From a virus: a stretch of 64,000 bases of DNA. Each line of letters opens with the position of its first letter. Positions within the stretch are counted from its first letter, which is position 1. The DNA lies in the IMG/VR virus record IMGVR_UViG_3300037225_001188, positions 62,001 to 126,000 of that record; one strand, 5' to 3'. A program made the translations under genes and the position numbers. The notes under the pieces were generated by a model that saw only the letters and a program-made list of their open reading frames with translations, had not been told where the DNA came from and did no database searches. Below are positions 46,487 to 54,630 of the stretch, in pieces.

Positions 46487-47076
46487 GCTACTCCCAGGGC
46501 CGCGAAGAGGCCGTCATCCTCAGGTTCTTCAAGCACGCCAAGGTCGGGCGCTTCCTCGACGTCGGCGCCTACGACGGCGTGTTCCTCTCCAACACCAGGG
46601 CGCTCGCCGAGCTGGGCTGGGGCGGCGTCGTCGTCGACGCCTCGCCGCTCGCCTACGCCGCCCTCCAGCGCACCTACCGCGAGCGCGCTGACGTGGACTG
46701 CGTGCTAGCGGCCGTGACCCCGAGCGACGTCGGCCCGACCATCGAGCTGAACGAGTCGGCTGACGCCCTGTCGACGACCGACGAGGCCAACCGGGTGAAG
46801 TGGGCTCCGACCGCCGGGTTCCGCAAGGTCACCGTGCCGGCGCTCTCGGCCGCCGAGCTGGCGCGGCGCTTCCCGGGGCCGTACGACTTCGTCAACGTCG
46901 ACACCGAGGGCACGTCGATCGCGGTCGCGAAGGCACTCCCGCTCGCCGACCTCGGGGTCAGGGCGCTCTGCGTCGAGCACGACGGCCACTACCGCGAGCT
47001 GGTAGACCAGCTCTGCGGCGACGGGTGGGCGATCATCCACCTCGACGACCTGAACCTCATCGTGGGCCACCCGTGA
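46483..47076 (+). CDS. FkbM-family methyltransferase
   Basis: 197 residues. GRFLDVGAYDGVFLSNTRAL is the SAM-binding motif I of FkbM enzymes, followed by GWGGVVVDASPLAYAALQRT (motif II with acidic residue) and PYDFVNVDTEGTSIAVAKAL, where FkbM proteins have the F-xxID-x-EG motif. Coupled by ATGA to the glycosyltransferase before it. FkbM enzymes usually O-methylate sugars, fitting modification of the glycan made by its neighbours. Confidence 0.8.
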   Translation: MSYSQGREEAVILRFFKHAKVGRFLDVGAYDGVFLSNTRALAELGWGGVVVDASPLAYAALQRTYRERADVDCVLAAVTPSDVGPTIELNESADALSTTDEANRVKWAPTAGFRKVTVPALSAAELARRFPGPYDFVNVDTEGTSIAVAKALPLADLGVRALCVEHDGHYRELVDQLCGDGWAIIHLDDLNLIVGHP

Positions 47077-47702
47077 GCGGTGAGGTCGAGGCGGTCGCCG
47101 CGGCGCTCGGGTGCGCCGAGACCGTCATCGAGGTCGGGGCCTTCGACGGTAGCATCGCCGAGCGTATCGTTAACTTGCTCCCGGAGCCGCCGGTGCGCTG
47201 GTATGCCTTCGAGTGCGACCAGCGGAACCTGCCAGGTTGCCTCGCCGCCCCCGTCTACCGTCGTCCCGGCTTCGAAGTCGTGCCCTGCGCGGTCGGCGAA
47301 CGCGACGGGGTGACGACTCTCCACCCGTCGTCGGCCGACGACCAAGAGTGGACCGCGTCGAGCAGCATCTGCGGGCCGGCGCCGGCGATGGCTGACAACT
47401 TCCCTTGGCTCAGGTACCGTTCCGAGCACCGGGTTCAGGTGCCGATGCGCTCGCTCGACTCGTTCGCGGCCGAGCGCGGGATCGGGGGTGTCGATCTCCT
47501 CTGGGTCGATGTCGAGGGTGCCGAGCGGCGCGTGATTGAGGGCGCCCGCGCTGTCCTCGCGCGGACCCGCCTACTCTTTCTCGAGGTCTGGGAGGCACGA
47601 ATCTTCGAGGGGATGTGGACCTACGCAGAGACGCTCGCCGCGCTGCCTGAGTTCGAGGTCGTGCAGCGCTTCACTGGAGACGTCCTGTTGCGGCGGAGGT
47701 AG
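47073..47702 (+). CDS. FkbM-family methyltransferase
   Basis: 209 residues, GTG start overlapping the previous stop. ETVIEVGAFDGSIAERIVNL is motif I; PVRWYAFECDQRNLPGCLAA motif II; VQVPMRSLDSFAAERGIGGV followed by DLLWVDVEGAERRVIEGARA is the strongly conserved FkbM signature. The second methyltransferase of the cassette implies two methylation positions or sugars. Confidence 0.85.
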   Translation: MSGEVEAVAAALGCAETVIEVGAFDGSIAERIVNLLPEPPVRWYAFECDQRNLPGCLAAPVYRRPGFEVVPCAVGERDGVTTLHPSSADDQEWTASSSICGPAPAMADNFPWLRYRSEHRVQVPMRSLDSFAAERGIGGVDLLWVDVEGAERRVIEGARAVLARTRLLFLEVWEARIFEGMWTYAETLAALPEFEVVQRFTGDVLLRRR

Positions 47703-47705
47703 CCG

Positions 47706-48581
47706 ATGAGACTCGCGGCCTGCGTCCTGGCGTACAACGACGAGTGGTGCATCGGGCTCTCCGCCCGCGCCCTCCTCCGCTTCTGCGACGTCCTGCTCGT
47801 GGGGCTCCACCGCTCGACGGACCGGACGGCGGAGATCCTCGCGGAGGTGGCTGCGGAGGTCGGGTCGGACCGCGTTCGCGTGGTCGAGCAGGACGACGTC
47901 GTCCCCCGGGTCGAGTACCCTATCGAGCAGAGCGGGGGGACCCTCCGGCGCGACCACCTCGGGAACGTCGCGCGGGAGATGGGGGCCACCCACGTCCTCG
48001 TCATCGACGACGACGAGGTACTGACCGCCAACGTCGCCACGGGCTTCCGCGACCTCCTCGCGGCGGTCGGGATCGTCTACCTGCCATGGATCTCCGTCTG
48101 GGACGACCCGGACGCCTACCGGACGACGTGGCGGCAGATGCTCCCGTTCGCCTTCCCCGTTGACGCGGGGACCTCCTGGTACGAGTCCGCGCACGGGCGA
48201 TTCCCGGTGGCGGTGGCGGCCGCTCCCTACCCGCCCGCGCCGCACGTTCCCTGGGACGCAGGGGGCGCGATGCACCTCCAGTACCTGTCCCGGCGCCGGC
48301 TGGCGGCGAAGCGACTCATGTACCGCCTCTACGAGCGGATCGTGTTCCCGACGCTTCCGGCGGACGTAATCAACGCGCGCTTCAACGAGTCGATCGTTCC
48401 GCCGACGCCGGCGGAGATGGCGCCGATCCCACCGGCGTGGTGGGCGGGGCTCGAGGACCTCCGTGCGCGCCACCTCCACCCGGAGACGCCGCCCTGGCAC
48501 GAGGAGGAGTGCCGCCGGATCGTCCGGGAGCGCGGGCCGGGGGTCCTCGACGGGCTCGAGCTTGGCGGGGTCGAGTTGTGA
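47706..48581 (+). CDS. GT2-like glycosyltransferase
   Basis: 291 residues. MRLAACVLAYNDEWCIGLSA and LLVGLHRSTDRTAEILAEVA form the nucleotide-binding half. ATHVLVIDDDEVLTANVATG holds the DDD metal motif. Then VYLPWISVWDD, HLQYLSRRRLAAKRLMYRLY and a C-terminal WHEEECRRIV. The same order occurs in the next gene, so the two are a tandem pair of paralogues. Confidence 0.7.
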   Translation: MRLAACVLAYNDEWCIGLSARALLRFCDVLLVGLHRSTDRTAEILAEVAAEVGSDRVRVVEQDDVVPRVEYPIEQSGGTLRRDHLGNVAREMGATHVLVIDDDEVLTANVATGFRDLLAAVGIVYLPWISVWDDPDAYRTTWRQMLPFAFPVDAGTSWYESAHGRFPVAVAAAPYPPAPHVPWDAGGAMHLQYLSRRRLAAKRLMYRLYERIVFPTLPADVINARFNESIVPPTPAEMAPIPPAWWAGLEDLRARHLHPETPPWHEEECRRIVRERGPGVLDGLELGGVEL

Positions 48582-49441
48582 GGCTCGTCGCCCTGATGCT
48601 CGCCCGCAACTCCGCTTGGGTCCTCCCAGCGAGCGCCCGCGCCGCCCTGCGCTGGTGCGACGCCCTCGTCATCCTCGACCACGCCTCTACCGATGGGACC
48701 TGGTCGGCGGCGCGCGAGGTGATGGAGGAGCACCCCGGGCGGGTCTCGCTCCTCCACGAGGCGAACTCGTGCTGGGACGAGATGGACCATCGGCAGCGGA
48801 CCCTCGACGCCGCCAGGGTCATGGGTGCGACCCACGTCGCCAATGTCGACGACGACGAGGTCCTGACGGCCAACGCCGAGGGGCTCGTCAAGGCGGCATC
48901 AGGGGCGCTTCCGCCAGGAGAGTCGATCGAGCTGCCGTGGCTCTCGGTGTGGGACGGCCTCGATGCGCGGCGCGTCGACCGTTCGCACTGGTCGTCTTCA
49001 CAGGTACATGTCGTGTTCGCGCTCTCCGACCGGACCCACTACCGGCGCGCTGACGACGGGTACCAGCACCACGCCCGCTGCCCGCGGGGTAACGACGGGA
49101 CATCTCGGCGGCCGCTCAAGGACCATTCCCAGGGCGGTCTGCTCCACCTGCAGTTCTCCAGCCGGCGGCGTCTGCGCGCGAAGCAGGCGCTGTACAAGAT
49201 GAACGAGGTCCTCAGGTGGCCTGGACGCATGACGGTTGCAGAGGTGAACTGCCTGTACGACGGGACGGCCCTGGCCCCCGGGCTCGCCTTGACGGAGTTC
49301 CCGCGCGAGTGGTGGCCTGAGGGGGCGCGCGAGCGTGTCGACCTCGAAGCCGAACCGTGGCAGGAGGCTGAGGTCAAGCGCCTCCTCGCGCTCCACGGTG
49401 TCGAAGCGTTCGCCGGGTTGGATCTTTACGACGTATGCTGA
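48578..49441 (+). CDS. GT2-like glycosyltransferase (paralogue of the preceding gene)
   Basis: 287 residues, GTG start overlapping the previous stop. MRLVALMLARNSAWVLPASA, LVILDHASTDGTWSAAREVM and GATHVANVDDDEVLTANAEG with DDDE parallel the preceding protein, as do LLHLQFSSRRRLRAKQALYK and WQEAEVKRLLALHG at the end. Probable sequential sugar transfer with its neighbour. Overlaps the next gene start. Confidence 0.7.
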   Translation: MRLVALMLARNSAWVLPASARAALRWCDALVILDHASTDGTWSAAREVMEEHPGRVSLLHEANSCWDEMDHRQRTLDAARVMGATHVANVDDDEVLTANAEGLVKAASGALPPGESIELPWLSVWDGLDARRVDRSHWSSSQVHVVFALSDRTHYRRADDGYQHHARCPRGNDGTSRRPLKDHSQGGLLHLQFSSRRRLRAKQALYKMNEVLRWPGRMTVAEVNCLYDGTALAPGLALTEFPREWWPEGARERVDLEAEPWQEAEVKRLLALHGVEAFAGLDLYDVC

Positions 49442-50301
49442 GCGTTGTCTACATCACGAACCGGGGCCTTTACCCGCTCGTCGACAAGGACGAGCTGAAC
49501 GTCAGTCAGTATGACCTGCTCGCCTCCTCGTTGAAGGTCCAGACCATTCCCCTGGAGCAACTCGAGCTGGTGGTCGTCGACCAAGTGAACCCGCTCCCGC
49601 GAGAAGAGCTGAACTTCCTCGGCGATCGCGTGAGGTACGTCAGGCCGCGGGATACTCCGTGGCGCCGCGCCGGAGCCTTTGCCCCGGCCTCAGCGCGCAA
49701 CAGCGGGTTACTGGCTACGACCGGCGAGACCGTCCTCGGTCTTGATGACTGCGTGACGTTCGGCCCCGACCTGCTCCGCGGAGTCCATGACCACGCGCAG
49801 CGCGGAGAGTACATGGCCCTGGAGTACGTCGCCAAAAGTGACGCGCAGGTGCCTGGTAAGCTCCGCGAGGTCAAGCAGTGCGGCGGCCTCGTGGCCTACC
49901 CCAGGGAGGTGGCGCTCGCGACAGGGATGCACGACGAGCGCTTCGACGGGGCCGAAGCCTACGAGGACATCGAGTTCTCGGAGCGGCTGCAGCTGGCCGG
50001 GGTGCGGTTCTTCATGGACGGGAGATTGAGGGTGGTGCTGCACCGCCACGAGCGCATGAAACGAAAGCTCGCGAAGTGCGCCATCTTGGCGTACCACCTC
50101 GTGAAAGGCGGTACCGTGGCGAACGTGCCGTGGACTTCCAAGCAGATCGACCTGCTGTGTCGACCATGCAAATTTCTTGCCGGCCGGAAGTGCCACATCA
50201 CCATGGACAGGTGCCGCAGCCGAGCTGCTTCGACCAAGGCCGGCGTTGAGACGATCTCCGAATACGAGTCAAAATCGTGGGACTTCAAGAGAAACTTCTG
50301 A
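49435..50301 (+). CDS. GT-A glycosyltransferase with galactosyltransferase-like C-terminus
   Basis: 288 residues. MLSVVYITNRGLYPLVDKDE, LELVVVDQVNPLPREELNFL,  ARNSGLLATTGETVLGLDDC (substrate-side helix, then the LDDC metal motif), then FDGAEAYEDIEFSERLQLAG, the ED-motif seen in glyco_transf_7C domains. The C-terminal 70 residues are Lys/Cys-rich (CRPCKFLAGRKC), possibly a zinc tail. Last gene of the cassette; an extended -10 promoter follows. Confidence 0.7.
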   Translation: MLSVVYITNRGLYPLVDKDELNVSQYDLLASSLKVQTIPLEQLELVVVDQVNPLPREELNFLGDRVRYVRPRDTPWRRAGAFAPASARNSGLLATTGETVLGLDDCVTFGPDLLRGVHDHAQRGEYMALEYVAKSDAQVPGKLREVKQCGGLVAYPREVALATGMHDERFDGAEAYEDIEFSERLQLAGVRFFMDGRLRVVLHRHERMKRKLAKCAILAYHLVKGGTVANVPWTSKQIDLLCRPCKFLAGRKCHITMDRCRSRAASTKAGVETISEYESKSWDFKRNF

Positions 50302-50319
50302 GACTTCGCCGCGGCGAGA

Positions 50320-50328
50320 TGATACGAT
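50320..50328 (+). promoter_or_regulatory. extended -10 promoter candidate
   Basis: TGA-TACGAT (TG at 50320-50321, TACGAT 50323-50328) lies in the 72-base gap after the cassette, with no clear -35 but a GC-rich palindrome CGCCGCGGCG just upstream. It could restart transcription for the tail operon. A tAGGAGat site then precedes the ATG at 50374. Confidence 0.35.
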
Positions 50329-50373
50329 CGAGAGAAGGGGTCGTGTAAAACTAGGAGATCGGACCTGGAACCC

Positions 50374-50865
50374 ATGCCGACGCTCTCGCAGACCAACGAA
50401 GTCGTGGACATCGTTCTGAAGATCGCCGGTGGTCTGCTTGCCATCCTCCTCACTGTCACCGCCTTCCTCCTGCGCCGCCACATCAAGCGCTGGGACGACG
50501 ACATCAAGAAGCTCGACGAGAAAGCTGAGGTCCTCCAGAAGCGGATCGAGGAGGTCGCGGGCCTCGTGACCGAGCGCTTCGAGGAGTGCCTGTCATCGAT
50601 CACAGAGGGGGCGGTGCACGACCTCCACGCCGAGGTCGAGTCCCTCAAGCGTGAGTGGTCCGACCTCAGGGTGCACATCCCTGAGCACTACCTCCCGCGC
50701 ACCGACTTCGTGCGCGACAACACCATCATCGACGGCAAGGTCAGCGCTCTCTTCAGGAAGTTCGACCGCATCGAGGTCGCGCTCGACTTCCTGAAGGAGC
50801 AGCTCGACAAACTCCTGGCACGGAGGTCAGCATCCAATGGGCAAGGCACTGGAGATGCTGCGTGA
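50374..50865 (+). CDS. membrane-anchored coiled-coil protein, 163 aa
   Basis: An N-terminal transmembrane segment (VLKIAGGLLAILLTVTAFLL, residues ~14-34) is followed by RRHIKRWDDDIKKLDEKAEV and long heptad-like helices to residue ~150. It could be a spanin-like, holin-associated or host membrane protein; no lysis gene is adjacent, so its role is open. Overlaps the next gene by 29 bases. Confidence 0.55.
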   Translation: MPTLSQTNEVVDIVLKIAGGLLAILLTVTAFLLRRHIKRWDDDIKKLDEKAEVLQKRIEEVAGLVTERFEECLSSITEGAVHDLHAEVESLKREWSDLRVHIPEHYLPRTDFVRDNTIIDGKVSALFRKFDRIEVALDFLKEQLDKLLARRSASNGQGTGDAA

Positions 50866-51097
50866 GGTCGACGTGCGCTACCTTCGCAACGGGTGGAAGG
50901 ACACCAGAGGGGTCCCTCACTCTCCGATCTTCGAGCCAACCGGCAGGACAGACAAGGTGATAGCGTTCTCGGAAGAGCATGAGGTCGGGCGCGACTACGC
51001 CGACCTCGCCAAGCGATTCGACGACCTGAACGAGCGCGCTGACAAGGACCTCCTACCAAAGTTCGACGCCCTCCTGTCCAAGTTCCAGCTCCTCTAG
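50837..51097 (+). CDS. hypothetical protein, 86 aa
   Basis: MGKALEMLREVDVRYLRNGW then SPIFEPTGRTDKVIAFSEEH and a helical C-terminus (DLAKRFDDLNERADKDLLPK). GGAGGTCAGCATCC precedes the ATG. No family recognised; position suggests connector or tail completion, unproven. Confidence 0.5.
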   Translation: MGKALEMLREVDVRYLRNGWKDTRGVPHSPIFEPTGRTDKVIAFSEEHEVGRDYADLAKRFDDLNERADKDLLPKFDALLSKFQLL

Positions 51098-51237
51098 AAC
51101 CTTCCGTTCGTCCTTGCCTCGTAGTACAATACGAGCATCTACTGGGCGGTTCTGCCCGAGTTGAAAAAACTTGGCAGGCGCTGAGCCCTGAGGCGAGGCG
51201 TCTTGGGTGGGTCGGTAGGTCCGACCCGGCGGTGGAC
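51098..51237 (+). promoter_or_regulatory. structured leader of the connector/tail operon
   Basis: 140 bases with: inverted repeat CTCGTA/TACGAG around TACAAT (51119-51136), a possible -10; hairpin GGGC/GCCC near 51145; AGTT-GAAAA-AACT near 51161; and a perfect 7-bp hairpin GGGTCGG-TAGGT-CCGACCC (51209-51227) only 10 bases before the ATG, where a ribosome site is expected but absent. The layout suggests translational control or protein binding to the leader. Confidence 0.4.
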
Positions 51238-52224
51238 ATGTCTAACATCACGTTGACGATCACCGTCTCTGACGTCATCTCGGTCACAACCCAGTATGAT
51301 CTCATCAAGATCTACCGGTCGAGCATGGGGGCCGACGGCGACTACGTCGAGGTTTCGACGCCGGCGTCGCGCATCCCGCTCATTGGTAGCATCTACGAGT
51401 ATCAGTTCGTAGATGCCGGCGGAGATGCAGCCTTTTTCTACAAAACCTCGTTCTTCAACTCCGACACCGAAGACGAGAGCGACCTGTCGGCGCCAGTCAA
51501 GGGCGACCTGACCGGCAACTACGTCTGCGTCCAGGACTTGCGCGAGGAGGGCTTCACCTCCGCTCAGATGCCCGACGCTAGGGCGCTAATGCTCATCCAG
51601 CTCTGGGAGGACTTCGTCGACCAGTTCACGGGTCAGTGGTTTAACCCGCGGGCGGCGCGCCTCGAGCTTGATGGGTCGGGTTCGTACCTGCTCCAACTTG
51701 GGGTCCCCATCATCCGGGTTGACTCGCTCCAGATCAACGGGTCGAGCATGGTCCTCCCGACAAGCCAGTACGTGGTCTACGACGGGGTGGAGAACCGGCA
51801 GAACCCGCGGATCAAGATCAGGAGCGCAGCTTCGAGCGAGTCGGAGAATTTCTACCAGGTGGTCGGCGGAGATCTCAACGGAGGCACGTACAACACGCTC
51901 TTCGGCCTGGGGTTCAATCGCGGTGAGCGCAACCAGGTCGTGACCGGGCTCTTTGGCTACGTCGAGAAGGACGGCACGGCGCCGCTGCTCATCAAGTACG
52001 CCGTTCGCAAACTCATCTCGCTGAACTCGGCGAAGATGGGCTTCGGTCAGGCGTCAACCATCGCCGGCCCCGTGGTCGAAGAGGTGACCGACCGCCACAA
52101 GATCCGCTACTCGGAGAAGATGCTCCCGACCGCCACCTTGACGGGCGACCCGGAGCTGGACCGCATCCTGTGCCGTTACCGCCGCCCGGCCATCATCGCA
52201 GCCCCATACGGGGAGCTGGTCTGA
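51238..52224 (+). CDS. head-tail connector/adaptor protein with N-terminal Fn3-like domain
   Basis: 328 residues. MSNITLTITVSDVISVTTQY and IYEYQFVDAGGDAAFFYKTS form a ~90-residue fibronectin-like domain. Then a helical adaptor core: ALMLIQLWEDFVDQFTGQWF with PRAARLELDGSGSYLLQLGV and IRVDSLQINGSSMVLPTSQY, as in gp6/gp15-like connectors. C-terminal helix VRKLISLNSAKMGFG. No ribosome site; start chosen at ATG rather than the GTG two codons upstream. Bridges portal and tail. Confidence 0.65.
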   Translation: MSNITLTITVSDVISVTTQYDLIKIYRSSMGADGDYVEVSTPASRIPLIGSIYEYQFVDAGGDAAFFYKTSFFNSDTEDESDLSAPVKGDLTGNYVCVQDLREEGFTSAQMPDARALMLIQLWEDFVDQFTGQWFNPRAARLELDGSGSYLLQLGVPIIRVDSLQINGSSMVLPTSQYVVYDGVENRQNPRIKIRSAASSESENFYQVVGGDLNGGTYNTLFGLGFNRGERNQVVTGLFGYVEKDGTAPLLIKYAVRKLISLNSAKMGFGQASTIAGPVVEEVTDRHKIRYSEKMLPTATLTGDPELDRILCRYRRPAIIAAPYGELV

Positions 52225-52225
52225 G

Positions 52226-52630
52226 ATGCGCCCCTACCCGCGCCTCCTCCACCCGGTCCCGGTCGAGTTGCGCAAGCTCAACCGGGCGCAAACCGCGTGG
52301 GACAAGAAGGCGCGGGAACCCATCGGGCACGCTGTCCGCGACGTCGCCGTCGTGCTCGAGGCGCAGGTCCGCTACAACCGCATCGAGCAGCCGACCGCCG
52401 ACTTCGAGGGCGTCCTGCGCGACAGCAAGGGGATGCTCCTCTTCCGCTTCTGCGACCTCGAAGCCATCCCGATCACGATCGAGCGCGGTGACAAGGTGAG
52501 CAAGATCGGCAACCGCGCCTGCGACTTCTTCGTGTCCCACTTCGAAGACGCCGGGCACCTACAGGACTACGGCGGTGCTACGCTGCTCGCGGTGTGGTTC
52601 GTCGACCGCACGCCCGGGGAGTCGAGCTGA
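52226..52630 (+). CDS. putative head-tail joining/stopper protein, 134 aa
   Basis: MRPYPRLLHPVPVELRKLNR, then a beta-barrel-like pattern (AVVLEAQVRYNRIEQPTADF, GMLLFRFCDLEAIPITIERG, LLAVWFVDRTPGESS). Starts one base after the adaptor stop. The size and context match head-closure (gp16/HK97 gp7-type) proteins. Context-based. Confidence 0.5.
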   Translation: MRPYPRLLHPVPVELRKLNRAQTAWDKKAREPIGHAVRDVAVVLEAQVRYNRIEQPTADFEGVLRDSKGMLLFRFCDLEAIPITIERGDKVSKIGNRACDFFVSHFEDAGHLQDYGGATLLAVWFVDRTPGESS

Positions 52631-53307
52631 TGGCTGCCTCGGTCCGCATCGACACCTTCAAGGGCTGGGACCAGTTCGCGGCGGCCACGGACCCGAAGAG
52701 GTTCCGCCAGGCGCTCGCGAAGGAGATGTTTAAGGCGACGACGAAGAGCTGCAACGAGATACGCGACGAGATCGCCAAAAGCATCATGGGCAAGGGGAAG
52801 GTGTATGAGAAGAACTCTGGCCTCACTATCCTCTTCAAGCGGACCAGCACGCCTCTGATCGGCGGCAACTTCGGCATCGGCCCGGAGATGGGTGGGGGCA
52901 CCGACCCCGGCGCGACCATGTACAAATCGCTCGGGATCGACGCCAAGACCTACGAGGGGTTCATCGGGGTGGTGCGGAATCGAGGCGGGTTCAACGTCGC
53001 CTACATCGTCCATGAAGGGGCAACCCTCAGGATAACCGAGAAGCGCCGGAAGTGGCTCGCGGCCGCGATCGCCTCGGCCATGGGGAAGCAGGGCAAGGAC
53101 TTCTCTAGGAAGGGGCAGGCCTTCACCGTCGACATGAACGGGAAGGAGAAGCGCATCCCCTCAGCGAAGGGGTCGAACAACGTCGGGAGTGCCATCATCA
53201 TCCCGCCGCGGCCGTTCATCCGGCACGTCATGCAGGACCCGGCCCTGCAGCGTAGGGTCATCGATCGCTGGGGCATGGCGGCGGCGAAGGCCCTGATGGT
53301 GAAGTAG
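52630..53307 (+). CDS. tail completion/neck protein, 225 aa
   Basis: MAASVRIDTFKGWDQFAAAT, RFRQALAKEMFKATTKSCNE, a Gly-rich middle, then IVHEGATLRITEKRRKWLAA and IIIPPRPFIRHVMQDPALQR. The PPRPF-IR signature and overall layout match HK97 gp10-like / phage virion morphogenesis proteins. It starts on the last base of the previous stop. Confidence 0.65.
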   Translation: MAASVRIDTFKGWDQFAAATDPKRFRQALAKEMFKATTKSCNEIRDEIAKSIMGKGKVYEKNSGLTILFKRTSTPLIGGNFGIGPEMGGGTDPGATMYKSLGIDAKTYEGFIGVVRNRGGFNVAYIVHEGATLRITEKRRKWLAAAIASAMGKQGKDFSRKGQAFTVDMNGKEKRIPSAKGSNNVGSAIIIPPRPFIRHVMQDPALQRRVIDRWGMAAAKALMVK

Positions 53308-54620
53308 TGGAGAAGCTCGTCCACATTCCGAAGATCTTCGAGTTCGACGAGGACGAGCGCTGGCGCTTGTCCTTCAGCTCGTCGAAGATCCGTCTGTCGG
53401 TCGAAGACCGAGCCGTCACCCTCAAGCGGGTCGAGCCCGGGTTCCTCGGGTACTTCGGCAGCGACCCAGTCTACCCGACCGACGAAGACCTCTGTGTCAA
53501 GACCTGGGTCACGACCCCGCAGGCGCTCACGGCGTGGGTCGCCTTCGACGCCTGGGCCTACGCTCCTCCTGGGACGAGCATCGGCTTCCGCCTGTCGCCC
53601 GACGGGGCCGTCCAGAAGTACTGGGACGGGTCGGCGTGGGTCGATGCCCACGACGGCCACCTGGTTGGGACCACCTGGGTCGAGGGCGAGTGGAGCACGC
53701 TCCAAGAGGTCAACGATCACATCTCCGCCTTCCCGGTCGCGCAGAAGGCGGTCCAGGTCATCGTCAACCTGCGCACCACCGACCCGACGGTCACGCCCGT
53801 GGTGCACGGCGTCGGCGTCCTGTACGAGGCGTTCCTCAACCAGTACTACGACCTCATCTACGACTCGCTGCTGGCGTACGTCGAATCGATCTGCCCGTCC
53901 AAGGAGTGGGTTTTCAGGCTGGTCGACGACAGCGCCTACATCGACCTGAAGGCGGGGACCGAGTACAACGTCGGCACGTTCAACGTCGTCGACGTGGCCA
54001 AGGTCTTCGACCAGACGAACGACCCGGGCCACGCGACGAACGTCAAGGGTAGCTACGACGCGACGACGAAGCGCCTGACGTTCGCCAGCACCATCCTGGC
54101 CGGGACCGAAGTCTGGGTCCAGTTCTCGTACCAGCCGACCACGGCCGTCATCACGGAGCAAGACTTCGGCACGGCTGCCATCCCTGCGGTCGCCATCGTG
54201 GGCATAGACGAGCTGCGCGGGGCCCGCCTCCCGGCCGGCGTCTGGTTCAAGAACCGCGCCGCAGGCACGGCCGTCAACGTCCGTAGCCCATATCGCACGA
54301 CGCTGCGGCTCACCATGAGGATCGTGGCCGATCGCCAGCGCGACGTCTCCGCCATCCTCCAGCTGCTCCAGGAGAAGCTCTCCCAGGAGCCGCTGCTGAC
54401 CGCCGTCGGGACCGACGAGCAGTACTCGATGCAGATCCAAAAGGGCATGTCCGACTTCGGCGGGCCGAACTTGTCGGACTTGGTCTACAAGAACTTCATC
54501 ATCGACATCCTGGACGTGAACTACTGGGTCGTGGGAGAGCGCACGGGCAGCCTAGTCACTTCAGGATTGAAAGCCAGCGGGGACCTGTCCTTCACGTCAG
54601 GCCGCGCAGAGAGACCTTGA
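53307..54620 (+). CDS. tail terminator/neck-region protein, 437 aa
   Basis: GTG start on the previous stop. MEKLVHIPKIFEFDEDERWR, a first beta domain (SIGFRLSPDGAVQKYWDGSA, with a W-x-D-G-x-A-W pattern), a middle with DLIYDSLLAYVESICPSKEW, FVDVAK-type strands, and a C-terminal ~130 residues (TTLRLTMRIVADRQRDVSAI) plus LDVNYWVVGERTG resembling tail terminator proteins. The fusion of a binding-like domain to a terminator-like one is inferred. Tail sheath follows. Confidence 0.5.
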   Translation: MEKLVHIPKIFEFDEDERWRLSFSSSKIRLSVEDRAVTLKRVEPGFLGYFGSDPVYPTDEDLCVKTWVTTPQALTAWVAFDAWAYAPPGTSIGFRLSPDGAVQKYWDGSAWVDAHDGHLVGTTWVEGEWSTLQEVNDHISAFPVAQKAVQVIVNLRTTDPTVTPVVHGVGVLYEAFLNQYYDLIYDSLLAYVESICPSKEWVFRLVDDSAYIDLKAGTEYNVGTFNVVDVAKVFDQTNDPGHATNVKGSYDATTKRLTFASTILAGTEVWVQFSYQPTTAVITEQDFGTAAIPAVAIVGIDELRGARLPAGVWFKNRAAGTAVNVRSPYRTTLRLTMRIVADRQRDVSAILQLLQEKLSQEPLLTAVGTDEQYSMQIQKGMSDFGGPNLSDLVYKNFIIDILDVNYWVVGERTGSLVTSGLKASGDLSFTSGRAERP

Positions 54621-54630
54621 GGAGGAATCC

